A stretch of DNA of 64,000 nt from Pedococcus badiiscoriae (GTDB taxonomy: Bacteria > Actinomycetota > Actinomycetes > Actinomycetales > Dermatophilaceae). Under the pieces are notes generated by a model. The model had not been told where the DNA came from. It saw nothing but the letters and a program-made list of their open reading frames with translations, and searched no databases. How positions within the stretch are numbered: position 1 is the stretch's first letter; each line of letters opens with the position of its first letter. This document shows, piece by piece, positions 24,510 through 30,945 of this stretch. The DNA lies in assembly GCF_013408925.1 (NCBI RefSeq), contig NZ_JACCAB010000001.1, positions 682,001 to 746,000 on the forward strand, written 5' to 3'. Both the position numbers and the translations under genes were made by a program.

Positions 24510-24641
24510 TCACCGAGCCAGCATTCGAGGCAGGGCGAGCAGCATCTCGTGCTGCGCCTGCGCCTCGAGCCGGCGCTGGTACTCCCGTTGACGGCGCCGT
24601 CGATGGGCGCGCGCCAGGTCGGCGTACAAGGCCTGGAACAT
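24510..24641 (-). CDS. Small Arg-rich protein downstream of whiB7
   Basis: This 43-residue frame starts at ATG 24641, seven nt after AGGAG, and encodes MFQALYADLARAHRRRRQRE followed by a second amphipathic stretch ending in LLALPRMLAR. It is strongly basic and predicted helical. The same frame is open upstream to an ATG at 24818 that overlaps the whiB7 stop as TGATG; that 102-residue version includes PxHxS pentapeptides encoded by the 15-bp array. The short form is preferred for its ribosome site. I recognise no family; it shares the whiB7 terminator. Confidence 0.5.
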   Translation of the reverse strand: MFQALYADLARAHRRRRQREYQRRLEAQAQHEMLLALPRMLAR

Positions 24642-24658
24642 GGTGAAGCTCCTGGTGT

Positions 24659-24718
24659 GTGAAAAGTGGGTGGGTGAAAGGTGCAGGGGTGAAAGGTGGG
24701 CGGGTGAAGGGTGGGCGG
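24659..24718. repeat. 15-bp x4 tandem repeat between whiB7 and small ORF
   Basis: Four consecutive 15-bp units of the type GTGAAAGGTGGGCGG run from 24659 to 24718 with few mismatches. The period is five codons; on the minus strand it reads as P-x-H-x-S pentapeptides in the frame that continues into the small basic ORF. Confidence 0.85.
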
Positions 24719-24817
24719 GATCGACGGTCGGTCCCGCGGGGCCAGCTCCTGCGGCTGGCCCCGCGATCACCCCTCCGGCGCCCCCGCCAGTGGTCACGAA
24801 GGACGTCATGGACGACA

Positions 24818-25105
24818 TCAGGCGGCGACCGGGTTCTTCCGCGGCCGGCCACGCGGCCGCTTGCGTGCGACGACGACGCCCTGGATGAAGAGCTCACCGC
24901 CCCACACGCCCCACGGCTCGGACCGCTCGAGCGCGCCCGCGAAGCAGGCGGCCCTGGCCGGGCACGTGTGGCACAGCGACTTCGCGAACTCGACGTCGGC
25001 CGGGCTCTCGGCGAACCACATCTCCGCGTCGTTCTCTCGACACGGGATGCCGGCGCCTGCGATCGCGGCCTGCTCGTTCAGGTCGTGGAGTGCGCTCAGA
25101 TGCAT
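24818..25105 (-). CDS. whiB7: WhiB7-type redox-responsive transcription factor
   Basis: This 95-residue protein has the four [4Fe-4S] cysteines Cys22, Cys45, Cys48 and Cys54, the WhiB turn GVWGG at 66-70, and a C-terminal AT-hook RGRPRK at 85-90 that distinguishes WhiB7. It binds the primary sigma factor and activates intrinsic antibiotic resistance genes and its own promoter. ATG 25105 has GGGAGGTGA upstream. Downstream of uvrD2 and near an ABC1 kinase gene, its context matches mycobacteria and Streptomyces (wblC). The long leader has two small reading frames and a terminator-like hairpin, consistent with known uORF-mediated control. Confidence 0.93.
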   Translation of the reverse strand: MHLSALHDLNEQAAIAGAGIPCRENDAEMWFAESPADVEFAKSLCHTCPARAACFAGALERSEPWGVWGGELFIQGVVVARKRPRGRPRKNPVAA

Positions 25106-25221
25106 CGGGTGTCACCTCCCTCTCGTCGTCCCGCCACGGTGGTGGCAGATTTCCCTGGTTCCGTCTGGCCGGTGGGTCCCCGGTCGGGGGCCGGCCCGTT
25201 CTCTTCGGTGTCGGACTTCAT
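25096..25221 (-). CDS. Possible 41-residue uORF overlapping the whiB7 start
   Basis: ATG 25221 opens a frame of 41 codons (MKSDTEENGPAPDRGPTGQT onward) that ends with a TGA inside the first codons of whiB7, overlapping it by 10 nt in another frame. AGGAAGAA lies about 12 nt upstream, so initiation would be weak. If translated it could couple ribosome flow to the whiB7 start. Coding status is uncertain. Confidence 0.35.
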   Translation of the reverse strand: MKSDTEENGPAPDRGPTGQTEPGKSATTVAGRREGGDTRCI

Positions 25222-25282
25222 CGGTGGTGGTGCTTCTTCCTGCTGGCGGTGGTGCGGAAGAAATCTGTCTGGACAAACAGAA

Positions 25283-25317
25283 AGGCCGCGGATCCCGGAT
25301 ATCGGGTTCCGCGGCCT
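25283..25317 (-). terminator. Intrinsic terminator/attenuator in whiB7 leader
   Basis: AGGCCGCGGA at 25283-25292 pairs with TCCGCGGCCT at 25308-25317; after one T-T mismatch the stem continues with CCCG/CGGG around a GATAT loop. On the minus strand it is followed by TTTCTGTTTGTCC, a T-rich tract. It lies 180 nt upstream of whiB7 and 25 nt after the 78-codon leader ORF, the position expected for transcription attenuation. Confidence 0.75.
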
Positions 25318-25342
25318 CGGAGAGGGCCTGCTGGCTGGTGGC

Positions 25343-25579
25343 CTAGACAGGTGGCTCTCCGAAGGGACGGAACTCGAGATCCTTGGTGGCACCGAAGGCG
25401 CCGACGTAGGACGTCGGGACCGGAGCATCGGTGATCACGGACGTGGTGATGGGCGCGGGCACAGTGGTCCCCTGGACCCATCCACGGCTGCCTGCGAGGA
25501 GGACACGGCCGGCCTCGGGGCACACGGAACGGACGCGGGACATGTGAGTCGCGTCGATCGTCATCGTGAAGTTCTCCAT
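25343..25579 (-). CDS. Leader ORF (78 codons) upstream of the whiB7 attenuator
   Basis: ATG 25579 (GGAGG 10 nt upstream) opens a 78-residue frame; an internal ATG 25564 (MTIDATHMSRVRS) is also possible. The middle reads AGRVLLAGSRGWVQG and the end EFRPFGEPPV; I know no family. It is bracketed by the candidate whiB7 promoter and the leader terminator, so translation of this frame is the natural sensor of ribosome-targeting drugs. It could instead be an independent small gene that merely shares the transcript. Confidence 0.5.
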   Translation of the reverse strand: MENFTMTIDATHMSRVRSVCPEAGRVLLAGSRGWVQGTTVPAPITTSVITDAPVPTSYVGAFGATKDLEFRPFGEPPV

Positions 25580-25654
25580 TGGGACCTACCCTCCTTCGGC
25601 TGCTCGTGGACCCCAGCGCATCGCGCGCGACACCCTGGGCTGGTGTGTTGCTCC

Positions 25655-25693
25655 AGAGTACGGGACGCCTCTGCGGGGCAGCAACGCATTTAA
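25655..25693 (-). promoter_or_regulatory. Candidate WhiB7-dependent promoter of whiB7
   Basis: On the minus strand a TTAAAT AT-rich element (25693-25688), three bases, TTGCTG as -35 (25684-25679), an 18-bp spacer and TACTCT as -10 (25660-25655) follow in order. AT-rich DNA just upstream of the -35 is the known hallmark of WhiB7 promoters, bound by the AT-hook. The transcript would carry a leader of about 540 nt. Confidence 0.6.
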
Positions 25694-25727
25694 CGAGATT
25701 TCCCGCAAAGAATTGGTAAACGCGAGC

Positions 25728-27929
25728 CTATTCGTCGGAATCCGTTGCGACAGAATGACTTTCGAGCACAGAATCGACGTCCTGGCCGCCGATGAGCGCC
25801 AGCACCTGCGCGCCGTAGAGCCCCAGCTTGCGTGCCCCGACCCCGGAGATCTGAGTCAGCTCACCGTCGGAGGTGGGCTCGCGCTCGGCGATCGCCGTGA
25901 GCGTCGCATCGGTGAAGACGACGTATGCCGGCACGCTCGCCTCACGCGCCACGGCCAGTCGCCAGGCGCGAAGCCGCTCGAACGTCTCCTCGGAGTAGGT
26001 CGGCGGGCAGGTGTCACACCGACCGGTCTTGCGCTGTGCCGCCGTGGTGAGCTCGGTGCCGCAGGTGCGGCAGTGCATGGGGAGGGCGGCCTTGAGCTGC
26101 TTGCCTCGACCGGCTCTGCCGGAACCCTGCGCGGACCCGACCTTGCCGGATCCCTTGGGGGTCGAGCGGGCACCGTCGCCGAGGATGCTCGCCGCCCCGT
26201 CGAGGAAGCGGGAGGGTCGTCGGCTCGCCCGGGCCCCGGGGGTGCGCGCCCCCGACCAGGACAACCTCAGCTCGCGCCGCGCCCGCGTCACCCCGACGTA
26301 GGTCAGCCTCCGCTCCTCCTCGATCGCCTCCGGGGTCTCGGCCATCATGATCGGCAGGTACCCGTCCGAGACGCCGGCGAGGAACACGACGTCCCACTCC
26401 AGCCCCTTGGCTGCGTGCAGCGAGGCCAGGGTGACGCCCTGCACGGCCGGGGCGTGCTGCGCCGCGGCGCGCTCGTCGAGCTCGCGGATGAAGTCGGGCA
26501 GCCGCGCCTGCGGCGTCGTGGCGACCAGGTCGTCGGCCAGGGCTGCGAGCGCGCTGAGCGACTCCCACCGCTCGCGGCCGGCGCCACCCGAGCCGGGGGG
26601 CTCGCGGGTCCAGCCGGCCCCGAGCAGCACGTCACGGACCAGCTCGGGCAACGGCTTGGACGCGTCATCGGAGCGAGCGGCCCCGCGCAGCAGCAGAATC
26701 GCGTCGCGGACCTCCCGGCGCGCGAAGAACCTCTCCCCTCCGCGGACGAGGTAGGGGATCTCCTGCTCGGCCAGCGCCGACTCGAAGGCCTCGGACTGCC
26801 CGTTGGTGCGGAAGAGCACCGCGATCTCGGCCGGCGAGACCCCTTGAGCCACGAGGGCGGCGATCTCCCGGGCCACCGCTGCCGCCTCGGCCGGGTCGTC
26901 CGGGTGGGAGGTCAGCACCGGCGTCGGCCCGTCGGCGCCCTGGGCCTGCAGCTGGACGGCGTTGCTGCGCATCGAGCCCGACGGCCCGCGCACGACGAGG
27001 TTGGCCAGTCCCACGATCTGCGGGGTCGACCGGTAGTTGCGGACCAGCCGGACGAGCCGAGCCTTGGGGTGCCGGGTCTGGAAGTCGAGCAGGTGACGTG
27101 GGCTCGCACCAGTGAAGGAGTAGATCGTCTGCGCGGGGTCCCCCACGACGCACAGGTCGTCCCGTCCGCCCACCCACAGGTCGAGCAGGCGTTGCTGCAG
27201 CGCGTTGACGTCCTGGTACTCGTCCACGACGAAGTGCCGGTACTGCGAGCGCACGGCCCTGGCGATGTCCTCGCGCTCCGCGAGGATCCCGACGGTGAGC
27301 AGCAGGACGTCCTCGAAGTCGATCACCCCCCGCTGGGTCTTGACCTGCTCGTAGGCCTCCAGCACCCGGGCCATCGCGGTCGCGTCCAGACCGGGAGGTT
27401 CGCGGCGGGCGGCCCGCGCACCCGCGGCATACGTCTCCGGGGTGAGCATCGAGACCTTGGCCCACTCCACCTCGGCGGCGAGGTCGCGGATGGCGGTGCG
27501 GTCGCGGGCGAGGTCGAGCCGCAGGGACGCAGCGGCTTGGGCCACCGCTGCGGCCTTCTGGCTCATCACCTCGGGGGCCGCACCGCCGATCGCCTGCGGC
27601 CAGAAGTAGTGCAGCTGGCGCAGCGCGGCCGCGTGGAAGGTGCGGGCCTGCACCCCGCCGACCCCGAGGGTGCGAAGCCGGGTGCGCATCTCGCCGGCAG
27701 CGCGCGCGGTGAACGTCACGGCCAGCACGCGGGGGCCCTGGTAGGCGCCCGAGTGCACGCCGTAGGCGATGCGGTGGGTGATCGCGCGGGTCTTGCCGGT
27801 GCCTGCCCCCGCCAGCACCACCATGGGCCCCAGGGGGTGCGCGGCCACCTCGCGCTGCTCGGGGTCGAGCGCGTCGAGGATGTCGTCGGCGGAGGCGTGC
27901 ACGGGTATGCCGCGGGGCTGGACAGTCAT
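25728..27929 (-). CDS. uvrD2: ATP-dependent DNA helicase UvrD2
   Basis: This 733-residue SF1A 3'-5' helicase has Walker A AGAGTGKTRAITHR (about 40-53), Walker B VVDEYQDVN, motif III GDPAQTIYSFTGA, motif V TLASLHAAKGLEWD and motif VI YVGVTRARRELRLS. After the motor come a tetracysteine block (CRTCG and CDTCP) and a C-terminal HRDC domain, the architecture of actinobacterial UvrD2 (Rv3198c). It acts in DNA repair. ATG 27929 has a weak AGGA 9 nt upstream. It is divergent from mycoredoxin. Confidence 0.92.
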   Translation of the reverse strand: MTVQPRGIPVHASADDILDALDPEQREVAAHPLGPMVVLAGAGTGKTRAITHRIAYGVHSGAYQGPRVLAVTFTARAAGEMRTRLRTLGVGGVQARTFHAAALRQLHYFWPQAIGGAAPEVMSQKAAAVAQAAASLRLDLARDRTAIRDLAAEVEWAKVSMLTPETYAAGARAARREPPGLDATAMARVLEAYEQVKTQRGVIDFEDVLLLTVGILAEREDIARAVRSQYRHFVVDEYQDVNALQQRLLDLWVGGRDDLCVVGDPAQTIYSFTGASPRHLLDFQTRHPKARLVRLVRNYRSTPQIVGLANLVVRGPSGSMRSNAVQLQAQGADGPTPVLTSHPDDPAEAAAVAREIAALVAQGVSPAEIAVLFRTNGQSEAFESALAEQEIPYLVRGGERFFARREVRDAILLLRGAARSDDASKPLPELVRDVLLGAGWTREPPGSGGAGRERWESLSALAALADDLVATTPQARLPDFIRELDERAAAQHAPAVQGVTLASLHAAKGLEWDVVFLAGVSDGYLPIMMAETPEAIEEERRLTYVGVTRARRELRLSWSGARTPGARASRRPSRFLDGAASILGDGARSTPKGSGKVGSAQGSGRAGRGKQLKAALPMHCRTCGTELTTAAQRKTGRCDTCPPTYSEETFERLRAWRLAVAREASVPAYVVFTDATLTAIAEREPTSDGELTQISGVGARKLGLYGAQVLALIGGQDVDSVLESHSVATDSDE

Positions 27930-28068
27930 CGGCGCGATCCTGTCATGCGCGACCGACGCCGGTCGTCACTGGACCAGCCGAGATTGCGACCCGCGGTCAC
28001 TGCGAGTACGGGCGGGGTCCGGTGCGGGAGTCTGCGAGGTGAGCCATCATGGTCACAGAGATCACATG

Positions 28069-28097
28069 CCGACCCGGAAGATCAGCCGCCGGGTCGG
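28069..28097 (+). other. Hairpin in the mycoredoxin 5' region
   Basis: CCGACCCGG at 28069-28077 and CCGGGTCGG at 28089-28097 form a perfect 9-bp stem with an 11-nt loop in the 224-bp divergent region between uvrD2 and the mycoredoxin gene. It may be a leader structure or a weak terminator. No convincing -35/-10 pair was identified here. Confidence 0.45.
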
Positions 28098-28153
28098 TGT
28101 TGTCGACTACGAACCCCCGGTCCCCGTGACCGCCCCACCTGCGAAAGAGACGC

Positions 28154-28423
28154 ATGAGCGCCAACGCCCTGAAGTCCCCTGCCCCCGGCTCCGTGACGAT
28201 GTTCAGCACCTCGTGGTGCGGGTACTGCAACCGTCTCAAGGCACAGATGGGCCGCGAGGGCATCGCCTTCACCGAGGTGAACATCGAGGAGGTGCCCGAG
28301 GCCGTGAAGTTCGTGATGGACGCCAACGACGGCAACCAGACTGTCCCCACGCTGCTCTTCCCGGACGGCTCCTCGGCGACGAACCCGTCCATCCACGAGG
28401 TCAAGCGCAAGCTCGCGTCCTGA
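28154..28423 (+). CDS. mrx1: Mycoredoxin (glutaredoxin-like)
   Basis: This 89-residue protein has a glutaredoxin fold with the redox pair Cys22-Gly-Tyr-Cys25 in TSWCGYCNRLK and the cis-Pro motif NQTVPTLLF. It would reduce mycothiol mixed disulfides in the cytoplasm, using mycothiol rather than glutathione. Its place between uvrD2 and nudC matches Rv3198A. ATG 28154 is the only start preceding the beta-strand VTMFST. Downstream the stop codon region is partly duplicated. Confidence 0.9.
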   Translation: MSANALKSPAPGSVTMFSTSWCGYCNRLKAQMGREGIAFTEVNIEEVPEAVKFVMDANDGNQTVPTLLFPDGSSATNPSIHEVKRKLAS

Positions 28424-28449
28424 CGCGCTGAGGCCTGACACGCTCGCGC
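28420..28449 (+). repeat. 15-bp imperfect duplication including the mrx1 stop codon
   Basis: CTGACGCGCTGAGGC at 28420-28434 is followed by CTGACACGCTCGCGC at 28435-28449 (11 of 15 identical). The mrx1 TGA is in the first unit; further TGA triplets lie at 28429 and 28436. Confidence 0.5.
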
Positions 28450-28481
28450 CGGGCGCTGCCGGGTTCAGCCGGGCTAGCGAA

Positions 28482-28501
28482 CTCAGGCGGGCTCAGGCCG
28501 G
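28482..28501 (-). repeat. 10-bp duplication including the nudC stop codon
   Basis: CTCAGGCGGG at 28482-28491 and CTCAGGCCGG at 28492-28501 are adjacent copies differing at one base. The nudC stop (TCA on the plus strand, 28493-28495) is in the second copy. Confidence 0.5.
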
Positions 28502-29473
28502 CGCCACGTCCGCGAGGTCGTGGCCCAGCCACCGCTCGATGATCCTGCGCGCGATCGACAGCCGCGTCGACGCACTCACCTGCCCGGTGGCGAGGATCTC
28601 GCGGTACTCGTCCTTGGTGAACCACCGGGCCTCCGCGATCTCCGACTCCTGGATCCGCAGGTCGCTGGCGGTCGCTCGTGCGGTGAACCCGACCATGATC
28701 GAGTTCGGGAACGGCCACGGCTGGTCCCCGAGGTACTCGACGTCGCGGACCTCCAGGCCCACCTCCTCGTGGACCTCGCGCGCGACCGCGGCAGCCAGGC
28801 TCTCTCCCGGTTCGAGGAAGCCCGCCAGCACCGAGAACCGCCCGGTCCCCCAGCCCGCGCCCCTGGCCAGCAGGATGCGGTCCTCGTCGTCGATGACCGA
28901 CATGATCACCGCGACATCCGTCCGGGGGTAGTGCTCGCTGCCCTCCGCGTCGCACCGGCGCAGCCAGCCTCCCTGGTCGGGCGTGGTCGTGGCACCGCAG
29001 CGTGGACAGTGGGTGTGGGTGGCGTGCCAGTTCGCCAGTGCCAGGGCGGTGGCGAAGAGCGTCGCGTCGCGGTCGGACAGGTCCGCCCCGATCTGTCGCA
29101 GCGTGCGCCACTGCTCCCCCTCGTCCCCCGCCTCCTCGCCACCAGACCCGGACGACCCGGCCGACGCGGTCTGTCCGGACGGCGCGGCGGGTTCCACCAC
29201 CGCGAGGTATGCCGTGCCCTCACCGTCCTGCCCCAGGTAGAGGACCAGCGCGGTGGAGTCCGTCTCCGTCGGCGGTCGCAACGCCAGCGCCGGCCCGTCC
29301 TGCCCAGCCCCGGCGACCACTGGGACCGTGTCGCCGCGCACGACCAGCACCCGGGTGGTGGGCTGCGCCAACAGCCGCGGCAGCAGGTCGGGTTCGGACC
29401 GCCGCAGCGCGTGACGATCCAGGCCGGGACGGGCGAGCGACAGATTCGGGAGAGTTTCGATCGGGAGGCCCAC
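28493..29473 (-). CDS. nudC: NAD(+) diphosphatase NudC
   Basis: This 326-residue enzyme hydrolyses NAD(H) to NMN(H) and AMP and can remove NAD caps from RNA. A zinc ribbon begins with HCPRCGATTT (about 152-161), the Nudix box GFLEPGESLAAA followed by VAREVHEEVGL lies at about 215-237, and the NudC-specific GDQPWPFPNS follows at about 246-255. An acidic Gly/Ser-rich linker precedes the zinc ribbon. GTG 29473 is preceded by TAGGGT with 6 nt between, a leaderless start. It is divergent from the phosphotransferase gene. Confidence 0.92.
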   Translation of the reverse strand: MGLPIETLPNLSLARPGLDRHALRRSEPDLLPRLLAQPTTRVLVVRGDTVPVVAGAGQDGPALALRPPTETDSTALVLYLGQDGEGTAYLAVVEPAAPSGQTASAGSSGSGGEEAGDEGEQWRTLRQIGADLSDRDATLFATALALANWHATHTHCPRCGATTTPDQGGWLRRCDAEGSEHYPRTDVAVIMSVIDDEDRILLARGAGWGTGRFSVLAGFLEPGESLAAAVAREVHEEVGLEVRDVEYLGDQPWPFPNSIMVGFTARATASDLRIQESEIAEARWFTKDEYREILATGQVSASTRLSIARRIIERWLGHDLADVAPA

Positions 29474-29479
29474 GCCTCC

Positions 29480-29485
29480 ACCCTA
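29480..29485 (-). promoter_or_regulatory. -10 box, leaderless promoter of nudC
   Basis: TAGGGT on the minus strand ends 6 nt before GTG 29473. Confidence 0.55.
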
Positions 29486-29502
29486 GGCGCGCCCGCACGG
29501 CA

Positions 29503-29508
29503 TACGGT
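29503..29508 (+). promoter_or_regulatory. -10 box, leaderless promoter of phosphotransferase gene, inside a GGCATAC motif
   Basis: TACGGT ends 6 nt before GTG 29515. Its TAC is the end of a GGCATAC copy at 29499-29505. Confidence 0.55.
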
Positions 29509-29514
29509 GACGGT

Positions 29515-30909
29515 GTGGACCGCAGCCCCCTCTTCCTCGCCGCACTCGCCAGTGCCGCTGTGCCGGGCCTCGACCCCGCCAGCGTCGAGGCCCTCCCCGG
29601 TGCGCCCGAGCAGCAGTACGACGTGGCGTTCGTGCAGGACACCCAACACCGCCGCTGGGTCGTCCGGGTGCCACGCAGCCAGGCGGCCGCGGCCCAGATG
29701 GAGTCCACCTTCGGCCTGCTGACCCTGCTGGCCCGACGGTTGCCGTTCAGTGTGCCGACGCCCAAGGGTTTCGCGCCCCTGAAGGGGGGCGGCCGAGCCG
29801 CCATCTATCCGTACCTGCCGGGGCAGAACATCGACTTCGCCCAGCTGCCGGGCGGCCCGGGGCTCGCCGCCGAGCTCGGCCGGGCCATCGCCGCCCTCCA
29901 CAACGCCGACCACGGGCTCTTCGACGAAGCCGGACTCCCGGCCTACGACGCGGACACGTACCGCACCCGTCGGCTCAGCGAGCTCGACCGGGCGGCCGCC
30001 ACCGGACACGTCCCCACGGGGCTGCTCGCGCGGTGGGAGAAGCTCCTCGAGGACGTGACGCTGTGGCGGTTCGCTCCGACACCGACCCACGGTGACCTCA
30101 CCGGAGACCAGGTCCTCGTGGTCTTCGACGACGAGGACGACGCGTCGACCGGCCGCGTGAAGGCGTTCACCGGCTGGGAGGATGCGAAGGTCGCCGACCC
30201 GGCCGACGACTTCTTCGCGCTGGTCACTCAAGCCCCACCGAGGGCTCTGGAGACGCTGATGGAGGCCTACGCGCACGCCCGCGCGGAGCGCCCTGACGTC
30301 CACCTGCTGACCCGCGCCAAGCTCTGCGCCCAGATGCGGACCCTGTCGCAGCTGATGTCGGCCGTGACCGGAGGCGACCGCCTGGAGGTCGAACGCCACG
30401 CCGCTGCCCTGCGCCGACTGGACGCTCGCGCGCACGCGGAGGAGGAAGAGGCCAACGACTACAGGCGGGCCGGTCTTGCTCCGGCACGGCCCAAGAGCCC
30501 GGTGCTCGTGCCGCCAGTGGTCGTCGAGGACGACGAAGACGACGAGGACGATGTCGAGGTCATGTTCGCTCGAACGGCCGGCGACCCTGACCCGTCCGGC
30601 AGCAGCGTCGACACGCTCGACGACGGCTTTGAGGTTGACGCGCTCGGCGCAGGCGACAAGGGCCACGGGTTCGACGAGGGCGACGGGTTCGACGAGGGCG
30701 ATGACGACGACGGGCTCGATGAGGTCGACGAGGGCGGCCGGGAACGCTCCGCGTCGGACGCACACGACATCACGGCCGAGATCGACGTGACAGAGCTGCG
30801 AACCGCCGGGCGCCGCGACGAGGCCGTCACGGCCCCCGACCCCATCACGCCCATCGAGGGCGACGACCCCGGGCCCGAGTTCGAGCCCGGCTACAGCCCG
30901 CGACGGTAG
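29515..30909 (+). CDS. APH-family phosphotransferase-like protein with acidic tail
   Basis: This 464-residue protein has a kinase-like APH domain in residues 1-310. The Brenner motif reads PTHGDLTGDQVLVVF, so the Asn of HGDxxxxN is replaced by Gln, and the downstream metal segment reads FTGWEDAKVADPADDF. Residues 330-464 are very acidic low-complexity sequence (DDEDDEDD, FDEGDGFDEGDDDD). Similar genes occur next to nudC and adnAB in other actinobacteria with macrolide phosphotransferase-like annotation; a resistance role is not shown. GTG 29515 is chosen as a leaderless start. It ends 36 bp from the convergent adnB stop. Confidence 0.75.
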   Translation: MDRSPLFLAALASAAVPGLDPASVEALPGAPEQQYDVAFVQDTQHRRWVVRVPRSQAAAAQMESTFGLLTLLARRLPFSVPTPKGFAPLKGGGRAAIYPYLPGQNIDFAQLPGGPGLAAELGRAIAALHNADHGLFDEAGLPAYDADTYRTRRLSELDRAAATGHVPTGLLARWEKLLEDVTLWRFAPTPTHGDLTGDQVLVVFDDEDDASTGRVKAFTGWEDAKVADPADDFFALVTQAPPRALETLMEAYAHARAERPDVHLLTRAKLCAQMRTLSQLMSAVTGGDRLEVERHAAALRRLDARAHAEEEEANDYRRAGLAPARPKSPVLVPPVVVEDDEDDEDDVEVMFARTAGDPDPSGSSVDTLDDGFEVDALGAGDKGHGFDEGDGFDEGDDDDGLDEVDEGGRERSASDAHDITAEIDVTELRTAGRRDEAVTAPDPITPIEGDDPGPEFEPGYSPRR

Positions 30910-30945
30910 AGCCGACCGGACGGTGGCGGCCGGCGGGCCCCGCCG

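Noticed and set aside
25566..28157. Very long open frame (863 codons) opposite uvrD2
   Set aside because: It is antisense to a complete UvrD2 with all helicase motifs, has Gln/Arg/Gly-rich shadow composition and no family features. Long antisense frames are usual at this GC content.
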